Below, piece after piece: positions 36,301 through 52,723 of a DNA stretch of 64,000 nt. A model generated the notes under the pieces. That model was not told where the DNA came from. It searched no databases and saw only the letters and a program-made list of their open reading frames with translations. Position numbers and translations under genes: made by a program. Each line of letters begins with the position of its first letter. Position 1 is the first letter of the stretch. The stretch spans positions 103,671 through 167,670 of the forward strand of contig JAKUCV010001646.1 in NCBI GenBank assembly GCA_028386065.3. Direction: 5' to 3'. This stretch comes from Turnera subulata (taxonomy: Eukaryota; Streptophyta; Magnoliopsida; Malpighiales; Passifloraceae).

Positions 36301-39300
36301 TTAAGAAGTTCATTTTGATGCTAATTCTCTCTGGTTATGCACAGGCTGGTTGATAAAATCAATAACTCCATTGGACAAGATGCTAATTCGAAATGCCTCA
36401 TTGGTGTTCTGGATATATATGGTTTTGAAAGCTTTAAGGCTAATAGGTAAGGACCAATGAGAGAACATCATGCAACATAATTCATTACCTGACTGTTGTT
36501 AGTAGGAAATTGTTGCGGGAAGAATCTCCTTAAAGAGTTCACTTTTTCTGCTGAGCAGTTTTGAGCAGTTTTGCATTAACTTCACAAATGAGAAGTTGCA
36601 GCAGCACTTCAACCAGGTATGCTATACATCAAAATGACTAACGAGGGTGCAACTGCTAACTCAATACTGACATGGTCTGTTATGAATTTCAGCACGTCTT
36701 CAAAATGGAACAAGAAGAGTATACAAAAGAAGAGATTAATTGGAGCTACATTGAGTTTGTTGATAATCAAGACGTTTTGGATCTTATTGAAAAGGTACTT
36801 GACATCAACCATTTGTTGATCTCAGTTCACACTCATATGAATTTGTCCTGCAAGCATTTATATCTTTTTTTGCATGGAATCTTGTAGAAACCGGGTGGAA
36901 TAATCGCTCTCCTTGATGAAGCTTGGTAAGTTACTTTAATTTCATTGCTGCATCTGGTGAACTTGCTTTGCTACTGCTTTTTACTACTTTGTCTGTGTAC
37001 CTTTGTCAGTTCACATACATGATTACTCCAAGCTTTACAATAAAGACTAGTATTCTCTTTTAAGCTAACCATTCTTAATTTGTTGCTTTCCAGTATGTTC
37101 CCAAAGTCAACACACGAAACATTTGCAAACAAACTTTATCAGACATTTAAAGCTCACAAGCGCTTCATCAAGCCAAAACTGTCTCGCACAGATTTCACTA
37201 TTGCTCATTATGCTGGAGAGGTAATGTGGTGATTAATGCATTGTCACTTGTGTGATGGTGAGCCTTGCTTGAAAATTATTTTCCTTGCATTGTGTTCACA
37301 GGTCCTGTATCAATCAGACCAATTCTTGGACAAGAACAAGGACTATGTTGTTCCTGAGCATCAAGATCTTTTGAGTGCTTCGAAATGTTCATTTGTACAA
37401 GGCCTCTTCCCTCCACTTCCAGAAGAGTCAACTAAATCTTCAAAATTCTCTTCAATTGGTTCTCGTTTTAAGGTATCTTTTCCTCTGTTACCTTGGTCAG
37501 TCTTAAGTATCTTAATCTTATACATACAGCAGTTGCTTAATTCATTAATTAGAACCACCTCATGTTGCTTGTCATAAGTACTGCAGATCCTGCTTATGGT
37601 TCAGGAACTGACAACTTATGTTCTGTATCCTGCATCTTGCAGCTACAACTGCAATCTTTAATGGAGACTTTAAATTCTACGGAACCACACTATATCAGAT
37701 GTGTAAAGCCTAACAACCTTCTAAAACCAGCCATATTTGAGAACCAGAACATCATGCAACAACTGCGGTGTGGTGTGAGTACAGATATTCTCTTTGAGCT
37801 CATGTGTTACCAAGATTTTTCTAATTCTGTCAACGTCTGTATTTAACCTGTGACTTATGATTGGACCTACAGGGTGTGTTAGAAGCAATCAGAATTAGTT
37901 GTGCAGGATACCCGACTCGTAAACCATTTTTTGAATTCATAAACAGATTTGGCCTTCTTTGCACAGAAGCTATTGAAGGAAAGTAAGTATCCTTCTGTAT
38001 GCTAGGCTGCAGTTTAATTAATGCATAACTGTGGAAAAAAGTTACTGGATATGATTTTCTACATGATCTTGAGTTTTTCTGTTGATAATTTTCTACGCTT
38101 TCATCATGAGCAGCTACAATGAAAAAGCTGCATGCCAAAGGATCTTGGAAAAGATGGGGCTTCAAGGATTTCAGGTAATGCTATAAGTTTGTGGCAGTGG
38201 CCTGTATAAACTCGTATGATAAGATCTCCTGATGTAAATCTGCACATTGTCTTTCTGAGAAATGGAGGTCCTTGCTTCCAATTTTAAAACTATGAGCCTT
38301 TGACTAAATTGGTCCTGGGATGACTTGCAGATAGGTAAAACAAAGGTATTCCTAAGAGCTGGTCAGATGGCTGAATTAGATGCAAGGAGAGCTGAGGTAC
38401 TAAACAATGCAGCAAGAATCATCCAACGGCGCATACAAACTCATTATGCTCATAGACGGTTTATTGCCATGCGAAAGGCTGCCATTTTATTGCAATCAAC
38501 ATGCAGAGGTGATATGTCTGAAGATTCTGATAGTATATCCTAGTTTATGATTCATTGATGAAGTGACTTTCTAGTAAGGAAGGGAATATGTAATTTATTT
38601 ACTTAGCTCTCATCCAAGAGTGCATGCTCTTTGTCCTCTTCTCTTTTCTCCACCTTATTTTAACTTAGACTTGGATGCTATGTAGGAAGACTGGCTTGCA
38701 AGGTTTTTGAAAGCAAGAAGAGGGAGGCAGCTAGCGTGAAAATTCAGAAGCATGCACGAAGATATGAAGCCAGGAAAAGCTATAAGAAACTCCATCTCTC
38801 TGCACTTGTTGTGCAAACAGGTTTAAGGGCAATGGCTGCTAGGAAGCAATTCAGATTTAGGAAGCAAACTAAAGCTGCAACAATTATTCAGGTTTGGTCA
38901 TTGACCTTATCCTAATGACAAAAGTATATAGTTTCTGTAACCCACTTTCAAACATGTTCCTCCCTAATTCACAAAGAAAAAAATTGCAGGCTCGGTGGCG
39001 TTGCCATAGGGCTACTTCCTACTACAAAAGGCTCAAGAGAGGAGTCATTGTCTCACAAACCAGATGGAGGGGAAGACTTGCCAAGAGGGAACTTCGGAAA
39101 CTCAAAATGGTCAGTATGTAAATTTTCTGTAAGGAAACTATTCAGTTTAAAACTATCAGCTTTTTGTGCCAGGTTCCTTGGGACTGAGCAGTAGCTTCTT
39201 GAATGAACATTTCTGCAGGCTGCTAGGGAGACAGGTGCACTCAAAGAAGCAAAGGATAAGCTTGAAAAACATGTAGAGGAACTGACCTGGCGTTTGCAAT

Positions 39301-42300
39301 TGGAAAAACGTCTAAGGGTAAATTTCTCATGTGGTTATTGTCTGTCAGCTTCTTTGGATATTTGCTTGTTCTCGGCATCTTTGAATTGATATCTTTTCAA
39401 GAACATATGCTCATGCAAAAACCTTGACACAATGTATGCAGACTGATTTGGAGGAAGCAAAGTCACAGGAGGCAGCAAAGTTTCAGAATCAATTGGAAGA
39501 AATGCAAAAGAAAATTGAAGAAGCAAATGCAGCGCTCGTCAAGGAAAAGGAGAATGTAAAGAAAGTTATTGAAGAGGCACCTCCTGTGGTCAAAGAAACC
39601 CAAGTATTTGTTGAAGATACAGAGAAAATCAATTCTCTGACAGCAGAAGTAGAAAGCTTGAAGGTAGGATTCTTAATTCAATCCTCAACAAGTACCTTAA
39701 TGTGTAACATGACTTGGCATTTCTATTGGGATATGAAATTGGATTCTTTCATTTAGCCTTGTGAACTAAAAAGCTGTACTATGATGGACCAGAGATGATA
39801 GTTCACATATGAAATTGGATTCTTTAATTAATATGGGAGTTTTAAAGTTTTTTCTCATTCGTTTTCCTTCATTTGTAACTCTTCCAGTACTAGAGTGCAA
39901 TAGAGTTCATCCCATCTGTTTAAACTTTAATTTGGTCTTTCCCCCCACAGGCTTCCATTGATTCTGAGAAACAAAAGGCTGATGATACAGAAGAGAAGTA
40001 TAATGAACTGCAACGTCTTAGCGAGGAAAGGCGGCAAAAACTTGAGGAGACAGAGAAAAAAGTTCAAATGCTCCAAGAATCAGTGCACAGGTATACAGAT
40101 TAGGAATAACTGACTGTGTTGTTATGAAACACGTTTAATCCTGCAAACTTTCCACAGTTCAGTTAGTGTTCTACCTAGGAAGAAAGTGATTCCATCTTGT
40201 AACTGGTCCAATGTAATCAACCAACTTGCTTTTGGTGTTTAGGCTTGAAGAGAAGCTTAGCAATTTAGAATCAGAGAATCAAGTTCTACGGCAGCAAGCT
40301 GTGTCCATGGCACCCAACAAGTTCCTTTCAGGCCGCTCCAGATCAATTATGCAGGTATTCATGCAGGCATGCTTAAGATACTAATGCAGTGAGTTTTCTT
40401 CACAAATGACTAAAAACTTTTACCACTCAATGATGATTCCCAGAGAGCTGAAAGTCATATTCCAATAGATGCTATGAAGGCAGCAGGTCTGGTAAGTATG
40501 GCCAATTCAACTTTACACCATTCTCCAAAAACGAAAAACGAGATTACTAACTGATTTCATGTATCAGGATATGCATAGCCCTTCAATAAACCACAGGGTT
40601 GACTCCACAGAAGTAGATGACAGACCACAAAAATCACTAAACGAGAAGCAGCAGGAGAACCAGGAGCTGCTCATTCGCTGTGTGGCACAACACCTAGGCT
40701 TCGCAGGGAACAGACCAATTGCTGCCTGTATCATATACAAATGCCTCTTGCACTGGAGATCATTTGAAGTTGAGAGAACTAGTGTTTTTGACAGGATCAT
40801 TCAGACCATAGGCCATGCTATTGAGGTTTGAAACACTAAACCTTATATTCAGCATCTCGGTTCATAAGTACTTCTATTAACTTTTAGACTTTCATAGTTG
40901 TTAACATATCATTCTTTCTAATTTTGGAACAATCAGACAGGGGATAACAATGATGTTTTGGCCTATTGGTTATCCAATGCTTCAACACTTCTCTTACTAC
41001 TCCAACGCACATTAAAAGCAAGTGGTGCTGCAGGAATGGCCCCCCAACGTAGACGTTCCTCGTCAGCTACTCTTTTTGGACGAATGACACAGGTAACTAA
41101 ACATAAGGATCTCATCGTTAGAGCAAAATATGGTGTAGACCTTGTATTTTCCATTCTAGTTAACTCAGGTGAGTTTCTGTTCTCTTGTAGAGTTTCCGAG
41201 GAGCTCCACAAGGAGTTAATCTTTCCCTAATCAACGGTAGCAACAGTGCTGGAGTTGATACTTTGCGGCAAGTTGAGGCCAAGTATCCAGCTCTGCTCTT
41301 CAAGCAGCAGCTTACTGCATACGTAGAAAAAATTTATGGAATGATTCGAGATAATTTGAAGAAAGAAATCTCTCCTTTGCTTGGATTGTGCATACAGGTA
41401 TGCATATACAAAATGTAAATGACAAATATTTTTAACAAACTATTCTTCAGGAATACGTTTAAAGCAGATGCTTTGATTGACACAGGCACCAAGAACATCA
41501 AGAGCAAGCTTAGTTAAGGGAGCACGTTCAGTTGCCAACACTGCAGCACAGCAAGCCTTGATTGCTCACTGGCAAGGGATTGTAAAGAGCCTTGGAAACT
41601 TCTTGAACACCTTGAAATCCAACCATGTAAAGGAGTTCCCACATATTTTTCTCTATTTATTTCAGTATTTTCTTATCATAGTACGCTCATAATTCTTTGT
41701 ATGACTGTTTTTCTAGGTACCTCCATTCCTGGTCCGAAAGGTGTTCACACAAATATTTTCCTTCATCAATGTTCAATTGTTTAACAGGTATCAACCCGCT
41801 GCCCTCATTTGTTATTTTACACATTCTTCTGTTTGTTTCCACTGAATTACCTTTCTTCATATGACACCTATGTTCTTTGCAGTCTTTTATTGAGACGAGA
41901 ATGCTGTTCATTTAGCAATGGTGAATATGTTAAAGCTGGATTAGCTGAATTGGAACATTGGTGTTACAAAGCAACGGATGAGGTATGTGAAATCTGTTTC
42001 CACTGCACCTATGTGGTTGAAATTTGAAAAATAGATAACAAATAGCTAAACAAGAAAACAAAAATGCAGTATGCAGGTTCTGCCTGGGATGAGCTCAAGC
42101 ATATAAGACAAGCTATAGGGTTTCTGGTACATAATCTTTGCTCATGAATCTACTGCTTCTTCCGTCATTACCAGTTGCGATAGTAATATAATAAGGGAGG
42201 AGTAAGATCTTGACAATAAACTTTTTCTTGCCGCAGGTCATACATCAGAAGCCAAAAAAGTCCCTGGACGAAATAAGCCATGACCTGTGCCCAGTGAGTG

Positions 42301-43084
42301 ACAAATTTCTAACCTATGGATGTCAGGTTATAATAGCCTTGATTCCTATATCATACCATGAACAAATTATGTATCTATATATTTACAGGTACTTAGTATA
42401 CAACAGCTATATCGGATCAGTACAATGTACTGGGATGACAAGTATGGCACCCACAGTGTAGCCCCGGATGTAAGTCTTTTATTGATCCCATTTTACTGGA
42501 ACTAGGTTGGAATTGGCTTTATCATAAGGGATTGTCAGGTATTTTTTCCGATTTGCTGGAATGCTAATTTCTTTTTCCTTGTCAAATTATTCAATGTAGG
42601 TCATATCCAATATGAGGGTCTTAATGACAGAAGATTCAAATAATGCTGTCAGTAGTTCTTTCCTGTTGGATGATGATTCAAGGTCAGTCAATGCTATCAA
42701 GTCCTGTGATGCTTATGTTTCAGTTCTCCTTTCTTGTTCTGCATTTGTTCAACTGTTGTTTCAACCCAACACTCTATTAGGTACTGAACAAATATAACAT
42801 AACATGTTCAGTTTAAACAGCATACATAACTGGGAAGCATTCAGGAATCAGAGCATATACTATTGCATAAATCTGATATATCATTAGTTTTCTGTAACTT
42901 ACTTGGTGCGCTCACTTAGTGGATGAAGCTGATTTTTTCCCAATTTTTGCAATGTTGTAGTATCCCATTCTCAGTTGATGACTTGTCGAAGTCAATGGAG
43001 CAAATAGACATTGGTGACATTGAGCCGCCACCTCTTATCCATGAGAACTCTGGCTTCAGTTTCTTGCTTCCACGGACTGACTAA
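33377..43084 (+). CDS. Myosin XI heavy chain (plant class XI), 38 exons, 1530 residues
   Basis: Actin motor that carries organelles and drives cytoplasmic streaming. Exon 1 contributes only the ATG (33377-33379, then GTATGT). The others are: 34009-34137, 34351-34494, 34579-34724, 34809-34965, 35077-35135, 35325-35484, 35596-35745, 35841-35977, 36069-36215, 36345-36446, 36559-36616, 36693-36794, 36888-36925, 37094-37220, 37302-37472, 37643-37774, 37873-37982, 38114-38174, 38331-38508, 38686-38891, 38990-39109, 39219-39317, 39442-39663, 39951-40090, 40243-40354, 40444-40491, 40568-40825, 40937-41092, 41191-41397, 41486-41626, 41717-41787, 41883-41982, 42070-42126, 42237-42293, 42389-42469, 42600-42682, 42961-43084. 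They sum to 4593 bases with phases that fit throughout. The motor domain (about 1-730) has P-loop GESGAGKT at 156-163; IQ motifs lie at about 735-870, a coiled coil at about 880-1070, and a globular DIL tail to the end ([11 protein letters not shown]). The length matches Arabidopsis XI-K. One intron (35136) starts GC. The domain order is complete, so the gene is probably functional. Confidence 0.96.
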
Positions 43085-43437
43085 AACAAATATATCACAG
43101 CAGGAATGGAGGGGTTTGCCACTGGTCTCTCTTTACTGACAAGCTGTAGTAGAGATTCTTCACCAATTGATTTAGCTTTTTACACTAGATATCTTGGGAA
43201 TCAATTTTGATAGATAGTTCACATTGCTGGAAATAGGGATAATATTTGCTCCCTCACCAAGGGTAAGGGAACTTTTTTTCTTTTTTTTTAATGTTCCATA
43301 GAAGCTGATATTTCGCTAAGAGGAAGAAAATGTAGTCATTCTTTTTTCTTTTCTAAGGTCTCTAGTTTCTTTTCTTTCTTTATTTCCCTCCCATTACCCT
43401 AATGTAGTTCTCAACTTTTATGGATAGTTCTTTATCA

Positions 43438-43443
43438 AATAAA
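43438..43443 (+). terminator. Candidate poly-A signal of myosin XI
   Basis: AATAAA lies 354 bases after the stop codon and is followed by T-rich sequence. Plant poly-A signals are loose, so an earlier site is possible. 43085-43838 otherwise holds only the 3' UTR and spacer. Confidence 0.4.
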
Positions 43444-43838
43444 TTAGTTTCTTTTTAATTTTTTAAACACGTTATGCAAGCAAACAGCAAGAATGGCTGG
43501 CCCCCCCAGTCTACTTGTTTCTCCTTACCTTTCTCTTGCGTCATAAAAGGAACATACTACACATCATTCGTTACGTCTAATTCGAGCTGGATCAGCCCTC
43601 AAACTCTCCTAATACTAATTTTCTCCATTTACAAAACTCGAGACTTTGTTTAAAGAGAGCCAAGTGCCGAACTATTTAGACCAAACCATGTGTTAGGAGG
43701 CGGAAAGAATGCCTTTTGATTGCAGGGAAGGGGGGAAATAGACCAAGGCTGGAAGCAAAAGTGGTTAAGAATTTGAAGGCTAGTCCAAAAAATGTTCAGT
43801 GCTGTTTTTGCTTGTGTTTTGCCTTCTGGGATGAAAGA

Positions 43839-43890
43839 GTCCCACATCGCAAGAAGGATTAGAAAAGAGGTGAACAATAGGAGTATAAAT
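43839..43890 (+). promoter_or_regulatory. snRNA promoter: USE plus TATA at Pol II spacing
   Basis: The upstream sequence element GTCCCACATCG (43839-43849) matches the plant consensus RTCCCACATCG exactly. TATAAAT follows at 43884-43890. The 34-base gap is the four-turn spacing of plant Pol II snRNA genes (U1, U2, U4, U5); Pol III snRNA genes (U6) have about ten fewer. This agrees with the U5 RNA encoded directly downstream. Confidence 0.93.
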
Positions 43891-43912
43891 ATGTCAGGCA
43901 ACACTGCTTCTC

Positions 43913-44050
43913 AAATCGCGCAGCCGTGCAGTGAGCACAGAGCGAACTATTCTTTCGCCTTTTACTAAAGAATGCCGTGTGCTCGCTGCAGAGAGCGGCA
44001 TACGCCAATTTTTGGAGGGCAGTTTCCTTCTTCTTTTAGAGGGACGCCCC
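43913..44050 (+). ncRNA. U5: U5 spliceosomal snRNA
   Basis: The invariant U5 loop is present: TTTCGCCTTTTACTAAAGA at about 43953-43971, closed by ATTCTTT/AAAGAAT. An outer stem pairs GCAGTGAGCAC (about 43928) with GTGCTCGCTGC (about 43979), allowing one G-U pair. A single-stranded Sm site AATTTTTGGA follows at about 44007, then a 3' stem-loop (GGGC-A-GTTTC with GGGAC-GCCC, to about 44050). Promoter and 3' box are correctly placed, so I treat it as an intact gene, not a pseudogene. The 5' end is inferred from the TATA distance and may shift by a few bases. U5 aligns the two exons in the spliceosome through its loop. The gene lies between myosin XI and an F-box pseudogene and is transcribed independently. 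Confidence 0.95.
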
Positions 44051-44053
44051 AAC

Positions 44054-44067
44054 CAAGTCGAGTTAAA
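44054..44067 (+). terminator. Plant snRNA 3' box
   Basis: CA-AGTCG-AGTTAAA fits the plant snRNA 3'-end signal CA-N(3-10)-AGTNNAA and lies directly after the 3' stem-loop of the U5 gene. In plants this box directs 3'-end formation of Pol II snRNAs. Confidence 0.8.
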
Positions 44068-44479
44068 TGTTTACATTCTCCCACCAAAATGAAGAATTGT
44101 GATAAATGAAGTGAATGTTTACACCGGCATTACATTGGAAGTTCTGTACAGGTGCTACACAGAGAAGGTTATATACAAAGAAAAAAGAATTCAATCCATG
44201 CTCTTGTTTTCAACTATCTCGATGGTTCAAGCTATGGCTGTCCCATGGGATGTGAAACCTGACACACTATAAACATAAAAACCTCAATCTTTTTATTGCT
44301 TTGCTTTTCTCGGTCTATCGTAGTCCCCATGGCACCACTAGATAAGAGGTTCGAATCTAAATCATAACAGTAGCTCCAGTAGACACCAAAAAGAAATTCC
44401 AAGGATCAAAGGCACTCAAGGCTGGCGACTAAACCCTCCCGGGAATCCATTGAGCAGTTCAGTAAGAAAAGTAATATGT

Positions 44480-45697
44480 AGAGTGTATCATGATGAAACC
44501 ACTTTGTGAGAAATATGGGGCCAAGCTGGCCTGAAGTAAGGCACCACTCTGTTGAAATCCCACATAGTGGAAGAAGCACGACCACTATAATGAACCGCTT
44601 CAAGATGCTGAGTGACAAGATTCAAGAGAAATATGTCTGATCCACATCTGATGAAAACAGATTCGGAGTTTTGAGGGAGGAATGACAATATCTGAGTTTC
44701 TCTACTACGTGATCAGAATGCTACCATCAATGTTGGATTCTTCTTCCACATCAGTTTGAAGTTCAATCTATACATCAATTTCCAGCAATTGTCTAAACTT
44801 GCGCTATTTGACGAAGCGGAGATGAAGCTTCTGTGTCCCTTTTCAAGAACCCATATCTCAGTTTCTGACTTAGTGCTACAACCATACTGCAAATGCCTAT
44901 CGGAGGACACACCTAGAGCTCGCTCATCCAAATCATTTAAGCTTGACAGTCTGATCAAAACTTTATTTCTCTTATCATTATCTGGGTCATCGACAGCTAT
45001 ATTTCCCTATTCTGCATACCAGTGAACCACACCACTGATCACAGTAGCCACTGCCCAAGGAGAAAGTGACAAAGTAGAAGAACAATTGAGTGTAGAGTAA
45101 TGCCAGGTACTAGTCTTGGAATCAAAAGTCTCAATGGCAATAGCTTTGCCATCAAGTTTGCATTTGCATTTTGCTCAAATCACCTTGCAACACATAGTGT
45201 CTCTAGGATAGTCGTCAACAAGGAATGCCATGTACAAATCTTCAAAGAATACTCGAGGAAGAGGGAGCCGGCACTGTTGTTTAGAGATGGGATTCCAAAC
45301 AAAATATGTCCTTGGGTGGCGGCCACAAAGAAGAAGGCCATTTGAAGAGTCAATGAAGTAACCAAGCTGTTGAGGATCCCAGAAAATTTCAAGTCCTCAC
45401 CCTCATTAGAAGTTGACAGAAACGGGAGAGCGGGTTCAGATTTTGGGCGGCTTAACCCATCCTGATTTCTTCTTCCAAGGTACAAGATGTTGCACACAAA
45501 GAAGCCCAACAGATTATAACTTACTTGCCAACGAGACACGTAATGGGAACCGAAGGAAGGGCTGCAAATGAAGTGAAGCCACCTCTTTGCCACAGTGATT
45601 GAACTGATAACAGATTGCGCGGAGGCAGGCGGCTGAGGATCTCGCAAAGGATATCATCACAGCTCAATGTAGCAGAAACACCATCAACAGTGGCCAT
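44480..45697 (-). pseudogene. F-box protein pseudogene (F-box plus associated domain)
   Basis: Reading on the minus strand from MATVDGVSATLSCDD at 45697, the F-box LSCDDILCEILSRLPPRNLL is recognisable. The second half of the box (SITVAKRWLHFICSPSF) is in another frame. Further pieces in shifted frames are SSNGLLLCGRHP-TYFVWNP (about 45280-45340), ETEIWVLEKG (about 44830-44860), and SESVFIRCGSDIFLLNL (about 44615-44680), the usual plant F-box-associated beta-propeller repeats. At least two frameshifts and two stops (one at 44713) break it. F-box proteins are substrate adaptors of SCF ubiquitin ligases; this copy cannot make one. Sequencing error is a poor explanation for that many breaks when the neighbouring myosin frame is perfect. 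Confidence 0.85.
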
Positions 45698-46002
45698 CTT
45701 ACTCTCTTTCATCGTTTGAAAAACGAAATCCTTCTAAAGAATGTAAGTACCACACAAGTCAACAGCCAAGCCTAATAATGAAATGTTAGAAGACCATTGT
45801 AGCGATTATAATTGATACATCAACAAGAATAGTCAGATTTGAAATCTCGAGGTTGCAAAACAGTGATCAAGTAAGAATGTTATTTCCTAAACAACTCACC
45901 AAGCACATGTTTTAGTGGGAAGTCCATGATTCTTGATGGAAATATAATATGCCAAAAAGAGAAGCAAAAGCCGATGTTCAGAAAACATGCAATATCTAAC
46001 TA

Positions 46003-46205
46003 ATTGAGGTTGGTTCAAGTGGTAAGCGATTTGTTTCGCTTAAGCGAGGTCTCGGGTTCGAGTCCTCCTGTATGCAGAAAATCTCATTTGGGAGACTCAC
46101 CCACCATTACCTAGGTGCGCCACCCGAGTCGAGCTAGATTTAGTCTGGTGCCTTTGATGTCCTTAAAGGTGGACTGGCCCGGGATACCAGTGGTAAACTA
46201 AAAAA
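46003..46205 (+). mobile_element. tRNA-derived SINE
   Basis: A Pol III internal promoter is visible: box A TGGTTCAAGTGG (46011-46022) and box B GGTTCGAGTCC (46055-46065, a perfect GGTTCGANNCC). The spacing is tRNA-like, but the 5' region does not fold as a full tRNA cloverleaf. A tRNA-unrelated body follows and ends in an A-rich stretch near 46205. This is the layout of plant SINEs. Clear TSDs were not found; AACTAA near both ends is too short to be convincing. 45713-46002 and 46206-47028 show no other feature except the GPI8 promoter side. Confidence 0.8.
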
Positions 46206-47028
46206 TAAATGAAGTTACAACAAACTCAAGACAAATGGAAATCCATGAGGCAAGCTCTACAATTTGGTCACCTAGTGAGGCACTGAACTAGATAAACGGC
46301 CACCTAGGCCGCTACATTCAAAACAAAACCCAAAAACACCCATTTTGGCAATGAACCCATCATCGACCGGAATGGAAGTCACAACCTTCTCATTCTATTC
46401 CGTTTAAAAAGAAATGATCTTTGCAACATCAAACTCGTCTATCAACTAAAAAGAAATGGCTTTTACGGGTGTTGTTGTTATTGCAAAAGTGTGTAAAGTA
46501 ACAGAACGGTTAGTTTGGAAAAGGTAGGAAGCACCTGCTGTTGTTAGGTAATGAACACGAACAAGGAAACATGGGAGAGAGTGAGGAGAAGCAAGCAACA
46601 TGGTACAATGAGAAAGGACTCATCTTTCTCGAATCACGTTAGTGGAAACGGAGGGTTTGGTCTCTCTCTCCTAGAGTGTTTGTGACTTGTGAGACAGAAC
46701 GATGATGATGATTAACCAGCACGGGCAAGTGTTGTGCCTCTAATATTTCTGGATGGACAAAAAAAAAAGCATATGATGACGACTATAAAGAAAAAAAAAA
46801 TGGTCTAAAAAACTCTTAAAGACCACCTTGGGTTGAAAGAGGAATGTAAACTTAAAAACTAAAAGGACGTAAGTGTGTGTTTCTTGATAGTTTGAGGGGC
46901 CCAAATGATCTACCAACAAAGAAAACTTAAATCAGCCGCGCTGGGAAACGAGAGAACTGCAAAACTAAAAGAACAAATCGGGCGGGGGGACCCGGGTTTA
47001 TAGTGAAGAGAAGCAATTTTGTCTAGAA

Positions 47029-51219
<4,191 letters not shown>

Positions 51220-52437
51220 AACTTTGGGGCTAAATCTTTTGCTTGATTACTCTCCGCTGAGATATTTGGGGTTGCCTTAAAGATACCTCATCCTTCCAAC
51301 CAACGTTTGTGTTTTATTGTTGGGATACCAAGTTGCTGGAAGTACTCTTATATGGTTCAGGGATCATTCTGAAGAGAGGAGAGGAGAGGTATTCTATTGT
51401 CTTGTCAAATTTTTAGGTTAGACAAGGAGAAACGTTTTCTTACAAAAGAATTAATATTCTTATCATCTGTATATTTGGAAGATGCTTGGAGCTTGATCCC
51501 TGTTAAACTACTGAGAGAGATTCACTAGCATTTTGAGTTTCGTGGATTTGGATTTTTTATCTATGGATGCTATCACTGAGTAATGACTATGTCCAAAACC
51601 CACAAGGCACAATCTGTGTTTAGTTCTTCAGAAATTGTAATAATGTCAAAGACATTTGACCTGATACTTGGTCTGTGGTGTGCTTTTTGTTAAAAGAAAA
51701 CAGGGGGTGAGAATATGAGAATACGTATATGTTTTTATATATGGTCAAAAACTAATTAAAGTCTTTGTAAATTATGTTTCTTCGTAATGAACCTATATTT
51801 AGAAAACGGAAGAAAAAGAATAAGCAAAGAAAGAGGAGCAACAGAGGTAAATTGGAGGAGCTAGAAATGAATAGAAATTGAGTTTTGCTAAAGAAAAAGG
51901 AAAGATAATAATTTGAAGGAGGATCAGAATTGAAGGTCTTATTTGAGTTTTTTTTTTTTTTTTGGTGAAAGGTCTTATTTGAGTTCAAAGCGAGACAGAA
52001 GCAGGAAACCAGCAAAGCAAATAAACTATCTTTGGAGTAGTTAGAGTCTGGGCTTGGCTAGAGCATTTGCTTCATCTCTTGTGTATCAGGCAGGAAACCA
52101 GCAAAAACCTGTTTCACTAATCAAATAATAAAAAAGAGCATGAATTGGAAAACTGTCTCACTTCACTGTTTCCAATTCCCATCCTCTCTTTTAGTCTTGG
52201 CCAAATCCCATACCTTCTACAAAGCAGTAGTAAGATACAAAACTTCCTCAATTTCTTGGAATGAGTTAATATTTAGTAATTTTGTGTGTTTAATTCTAAT
52301 CTTACTAATCCAACAAATCTATTCTATTTCCCTATATTGCAGATGAGTTACCTCTGGCATGCATGTGCAAATTTGGATAGCTAGTTCTATGTGGGAGAAA
52401 CGGAAAAGGAGGAGCTGATAAAAATCTCTTTTTCTTG
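51220..52437 (+). other. GPI8 3' flank and spacer
   Basis: The proximal part is presumably the GPI8 3' UTR. No gene was found. It contains the micro-retroinsertion at 51933-51985; the remaining sequence is AT-rich. Confidence 0.4.
51933..51985 (-). mobile_element. Micro-retroinsertion: 19 bp with poly-T between 17-bp direct repeats
   Basis: AAGGTCTTATTTGAGTT stands at 51933-51949 and 51969-51985. The 19 bases between are a T run followed by GGTGA, which on the minus strand is TCACC plus poly-A. As at 4458-4506, this is what an L1-mediated insertion leaves when reverse transcription stops almost at once. Orientation is opposite to the first case. Confidence 0.6.
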
Positions 52438-52650
52438 TTATCTTTGGTACATCGGGTAGTTAAAATAGACACTAGCTAGCAACAAAGAAAGCCCGGGCGG
52501 AGGAAGATCCCACACCACCATCCAGATCGAGCAGATTGCCTTAGTCCCATGTTTTGCAAGAAAATATGCACAAGAATTGCCCTCCCCAAGCACATGAACA
52601 AACGCACAACACCAATCCCACTGCCTAATCCTAATGGTGCAGATAAACAT
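52438..52650 (-). pseudogene. RNase H-like (RVT_3) C-terminal fragment
   Basis: The minus-strand frame reads WDWCCAFVHVLGEGNSCAYF, then LAKHG and DLPPPGLSLLLASV. HV-EGN-CA--LAKHG followed by PPPGL is the C-terminal part of the RNase H domain common in plant non-LTR elements and derived 'ribonuclease H protein' genes. The upstream catalytic part is missing, so this is a remnant. It differs from the LINE at 7.8-12.6 kb, which has no RNase H. Confidence 0.7.
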
Positions 52651-52723
52651 ATATTGGAAAGAAAGGATACGAGAGAAAAAGAGACGAAAGAGTTATAAAA
52701 TGTCATCTCTTCCATGCAAACAA

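Noticed and set aside
46003..46075. A tRNA gene, because box A and box B are present
   Set aside because: No acceptor stem or anticodon arm can be formed, and a SINE-type body follows.
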